DNA of 64,000 nt. Origin: Micromonospora zingiberis. Its GTDB lineage: Bacteria > Actinomycetota > Actinomycetes > Mycobacteriales > Micromonosporaceae. Made by a program: the position numbers and the translations under genes. Under the pieces are notes generated by a model, which did not search any database, was not told the origin of the DNA, and was given only the letters and a program-made list of their open reading frames with translations. The stretch is from assembly GCF_004331455.1 (NCBI RefSeq), contig NZ_SJJR01000001.1:434001-498000 (forward strand). Reading direction: 5' to 3'. How positions within the stretch are numbered: position 1 is the stretch's first letter; every line of letters begins with the position of its first letter. Positions 62,001 to 64,000 of the stretch are shown in pieces.

Positions 62001-63724
62001 GCGACTACGACGAGGCACTACGCATCCGCCGCGACGTCGAACTACCGGTCTACCAACGCCTCGGCGAAACCCGATCCACCGCCATCACCTGGGGACAGAT
62101 CGCCGACATCCTCCACCAACGCGGCGACTACGACGAGGCACTACGCATCCGCCGCGACGTCGAGCTACCCGTCTACGAACGCCTCGGCGAAACGCGATCC
62201 ACGGCCATCACCTGGGGACAGATCGCCGACATCCTCCAACATCGCGGTGACTACGACGAGGCGCTACGCATCCGCCGGGAAATACAGCTGCCCGTCTACG
62301 AACGCCTCGGCGACACGCGGGAAACCGCCATCTGCCACGGCAAGATCGCCGACATCCTCTTCCAGCGCGGCGACTTCGACGAGGCACTGCGCATCCGCCG
62401 GGAAATACAGCTGCCCGCCTACGAACGCCTCGGCGAAACCCGATCCACCGCCATCTGCCACGGCAAAATCGCCGACATCCTCTATCAACGCGGCGACTAC
62501 GACGAAGCACTACGCATCCGCCGCGACGTCGAACTACCCGTCTACGAACGGCTCGGCGACACCCGGTCCACCGCCATCTGCCACGGCAAGATCGCCGACA
62601 TCCTCTATCAACGCGGCGACTACGACGAAGCACTACGCATCCGCCGCGACGTCGAACTACCCGTCTACGAACGGCTCGGCGACACCCGGTCCACCGCCAT
62701 CACCTGGGGACAGATCGCCGACATCCTCCACCAACGCGGCGACTACGACGAATCACTACGCATCCGCCACGAAATCGAACTACCCGTCTACCAACGCCTC
62801 GGCGACACCCGGTCCACCGCCATCTGCCACGGCAAGATCGCCGACATCCTCTATCAACGCGGCGACTACGACGAAGCACTACGCATCCGCCACGAAATCG
62901 AACTACCCGTCTACCAACGCCTCGGCGAAACGCGATCCACCGCCATCACCTGGGGACAGATCGCCGACATCCTCTATCAACGCGGCGAGTACGACGAGGC
63001 ACTACGCATCCGCCGGGAACTACAGCTACCCGCGTACGAACGCCTCGGTGACACCCGGTCGACCGCCATCTGCCACGGCAAGATCGCCGACATCCTCTTC
63101 CAACGCGGCGATCACGAGGAAGCACTACGCATCCTCCGGGAACGACAACTTCCGATCTACGAACGCCTTGGCGACACCCGATCCACGGCCATCACCTGGG
63201 GACAGGTCGCCGACATCCTCCACCAACGCGGCGACTACGACGAAGCACTACGCATCCGCCGCGACGTCGAACTACCCGTCTACGAACGCCTCGGCGACAC
63301 CCGATCCACGGCCATCACCTGGGGACAGATCGCCGACATCCTCCACCAACGCGGCGACTACGACGGCGCCGCCGACCTGCACCGCAAGCGGCTAGAAGTG
63401 CACCAGAATCACGGAGACCTCGACGGGATCGCAGGCGCGAAGTGGGGGCTAGCGCAAGTTTATATTGAGCGGCGGGAATACGATTCGGCATTTTCGCAAT
63501 TGGTCGAGGCGTTCCAGATTCTCGTCCAACTGCAACGCCCCGACGGCATTGCCGTCGTGGGTGGCACCCTCGGCTGGCTGTTGGCCAGCGCGGGCCGGAT
63601 CGATGAGGCTCGACTGGTACTGGAGGGAAGCCTGGCTGCCGCCCAAAAAATCGGCATGACTGACCGCGTTCGGGCGATCAGCGAGTTGCTGGGAAGTCTT
63701 CCCGAAGAGGGTGCGGCGACGTAA
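59039..63724 (+). CDS. CHAT protease - NTPase - TPR protein (NLR-like)
   Basis: A 1,561-residue multidomain protein. Residues about 80-370 form a CHAT caspase-like domain with the dyad His209 (HLSCHGLNN) and Cys259 (VFVSACLTA). A STAND-type NTPase follows (about 405-800): P-loop GQGRLGKSS (434-442), Walker B LLLIIDDLE (522-530) and LLLTSRYLF as sensor. A helical linker leads to TPRs; twelve 41-residue repeats occupy about 955-1446, then two or three divergent TPRs. By analogy to NLRs and CHAT-TPR proteins, TPRs sense, the NTPase oligomerises and CHAT cleaves a target protein. Start GTG 59039 has GGGAGGG 6 nt upstream. The target and trigger are unknown; a defence or regulated proteolysis role is inferred. 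Confidence 0.9.
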   Translation: MTTGLVLDDTGFEVLIDGDRVGPRRTLGGDDAALLDGLAARYVRAVQANSDDGVFVALGRELYEWLDSEHGQLSALLKRAPTPLVFEVQGPRTPSDRAWAALRAPYELLARPGGGFLVEDELARFSVVRRLGTPGPRPALDGFRLGLAFMAASPRGQHELDFEAEEAAILRAVGDTRLDLMVEDTGDPEQLAHRLADLGGFPVLHLSCHGLNNYPVQPGRPGVPVLLLEDELGDGRPTTGADLVRLLTAMPRLVFVSACLTATAADAAGHLPPGSGKRAGAGRPADGDALVAHSLATALVSAGVPAVLGWDGSVGDLAAIVFAEKLYGQLGARADLAVAVGDARRALFESTDPAVRTDWHLARLWLGPTGGGPLVAGTRRRSLVSAVRGITTFLKGKEQVPVAAAEMFVGRRPELQQALRALRAGERAGVLLHGQGRLGKSSLAARVVDRFPDRAVAVVFGDYSAMAVLDEIAEAVRANPAARELIERRRPEVRARPEALEAVLIDLLTGPCAQPGDGQRPLLLIIDDLEQILEPDPTGPHRLLAGAAPMLAAVLRAFDPAETDSRLLLTSRYLFTLGGLESRLEPVQLRPLSSVAQRKLQRRQQALTPPDRQTERAELARRALTASGGNPGLQDLIGRRLVYGEQVTLERADAAVAGLEAYLRQGDLPSDADVRTFLENLDLDELLTVAGPTHVALLRTVTLFDLPVPAPVIEVLARQTGGSTTRLRGLGLLDVFPDAYDPQRPAMAANPLAAGRIDPLTADEHTTLAALVVEPLFAAWGDVSNHSRRGAALDLQLTRLALAADDPVVVATCAASAVRALRTGRAINAFHLGREAIALLDRHHTPVPTILLRRVADAAVTSGDGDAAGGLFDRALRQVQDEGEQDTDPLEQARVIAERAEFLRERGEPEQAEQLFRRAHDLFTAAGSEQEAAAAMGGIGDIHFRRGNYDEALRIRREIQLPVYERLGETRETAICHGKIADILYQRGDYDEALRIRRDVELPVYQRLGETRSTAITWGQIADILHQRGDYDEALRIRRDVELPVYERLGETRSTAITWGQIADILQHRGDYDEALRIRREIQLPVYERLGDTRETAICHGKIADILFQRGDFDEALRIRREIQLPAYERLGETRSTAICHGKIADILYQRGDYDEALRIRRDVELPVYERLGDTRSTAICHGKIADILYQRGDYDEALRIRRDVELPVYERLGDTRSTAITWGQIADILHQRGDYDESLRIRHEIELPVYQRLGDTRSTAICHGKIADILYQRGDYDEALRIRHEIELPVYQRLGETRSTAITWGQIADILYQRGEYDEALRIRRELQLPAYERLGDTRSTAICHGKIADILFQRGDHEEALRILRERQLPIYERLGDTRSTAITWGQVADILHQRGDYDEALRIRRDVELPVYERLGDTRSTAITWGQIADILHQRGDYDGAADLHRKRLEVHQNHGDLDGIAGAKWGLAQVYIERREYDSAFSQLVEAFQILVQLQRPDGIAVVGGTLGWLLASAGRIDEARLVLEGSLAAAQKIGMTDRVRAISELLGSLPEEGAAT
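61901..63376 (+). repeat. Twelve 123-bp tandem repeats encoding TPRs
   Basis: Twelve in-frame units of exactly 123 bp (41 residues). Units come in two forms, with AICHGKIADIL (units 1, 4, 5, 6, 8, 10) or AITWGQIADIL (units 2, 3, 7, 9, 11, 12); the flanks LPVYERLG and QRGDYDEALR are nearly constant. The DNA is almost identical between units, so copies have expanded or been homogenised recently. Assembly errors in copy number are possible. Confidence 0.95.
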
Positions 63725-63812
63725 CGACACCCCCTGGACCGCCCGGCGATGCCAGCCGGACGCACCAGCAGCTCGTGGGGGGCATGGTGTACGCCGGCCG
63801 CCCTCCGCCGTT

Positions 63813-63830
63813 CTCCTACCTGGGTAGGAG
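63813..63830. promoter_or_regulatory. Palindrome CTCCTACC-TG-GGTAGGAG
   Basis: A perfect 8-bp inverted repeat about 80 bp upstream of the last gene. It could be an operator of that gene or a weak terminator after the CHAT gene. Confidence 0.3.
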
Positions 63831-63910
63831 GTGGTGGCCAGACCAGGGGACGCGATTGGGGCCGGCGGTCGGGCGCGACGCGGCACCGCGCCGAACAGCA
63901 TCTGACGCAT

Positions 63911-64000
63911 GACTGCTACCTGTTCGCGCCGGGGCGTGACCTGGCACCGTCCACTGATGGTCTTCGTCTGGGCGATGGCGGGCCTCGCCGTCGTCTGCGC
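63911..64000 (+). CDS. Membrane protein, N-terminal fragment
   Basis: Only 30 codons are in the window: MTATCSRRGVTWHRPLMVFVWAMAGLAVV... A basic segment followed by a hydrophobic helix suggests an exported or membrane protein. The start is an ATG with no strong ribosome site. The family cannot be told. Confidence 0.45.

Noticed and set aside
61901-63376. Regular 123-bp repeats that could be mistaken for a CRISPR array
   Set aside because: The units are contiguous with no unique spacers, keep one open frame and encode TPR helices.

Overview
The window is about 70% GC, uses GTG starts freely, and encodes secreted lectin-fused glycosidases, LacI/GntR-controlled sugar ABC transporters and a Hanks-type kinase. 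This points to a filamentous actinomycete; the style of the genes and the long GC-rich palindromes suggest Micromonosporaceae (inference, no database search was possible). No tRNA, rRNA, CRISPR array or transposase was seen.

Layout. 1-11.3 kb: a truncated sugar-binding lipoprotein, a secreted GH29 alpha-L-fucosidase, an MMPL exporter divergent from a histidine kinase/response regulator pair, and a secreted GH2 beta-galactosidase. 11.5-13.4 kb: a TetR gene and a DJ-1/PfpI gene that both lack their N-termini and abut head to head (a deletion scar), then a small DUF385-type protein. 13.5-21.3 kb: a LacI-controlled sugar locus (ABC transporter, serine hydrolase, GH32-like enzyme, PfkB kinase). 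21.3-23.7 kb: flavin reductase, quinone-oxidoreductase-like protein and a TetR with two visible operators. 23.8-30.4 kb: a glycogen-debranching-type enzyme divergent from a LacI-ABC transporter operon, with a double operator between them.

30.5-44.9 kb is the most striking part. It is a complete ribosomal peptide (RiPP) gene cluster of the thiazole/oxazole plus dehydroamino-acid type. It has three precursor peptides whose cores are almost pure Ser/Thr/Cys, an E1-like/RRE partner protein, a YcaO cyclodehydratase, a SagB-type dehydrogenase, a split LanB dehydratase, an M50 membrane protease, and a divergent ABC exporter with a small membrane protein.

44.9-53.6 kb is a sugar-acid catabolic operon (gluconokinase, mannonate dehydratase, KDG kinase, KDPG-type aldolase, galactonate dehydratase, ABC transporter) divergent from an FCD-type GntR regulator. 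53.6-58.1 kb holds a membrane Ser/Thr kinase with an external domain, a PRC-barrel-like protein, a Dps ferritin, a maltokinase-cap-like protein and a CBS-BON protein. After a gene-poor gap of about 960 bp with a 26-bp perfect palindrome comes a 1,561-residue CHAT protease-NTPase-TPR protein (59.0-63.7 kb). Its TPR region is twelve nearly identical 41-residue repeats of two alternating kinds, an NLR-like layout suggestive of defence or regulated proteolysis. A truncated membrane-protein gene ends the window.

The sugar loci each look self-contained: regulator, operator, importer and enzymes. A motif CATC(A/C)GA(C/T)GT recurs upstream of the fucosidase, the beta-galactosidase and the first binding protein, and a one-base-longer variant lies upstream of the sugar-acid transporter, hinting at a shared regulator.
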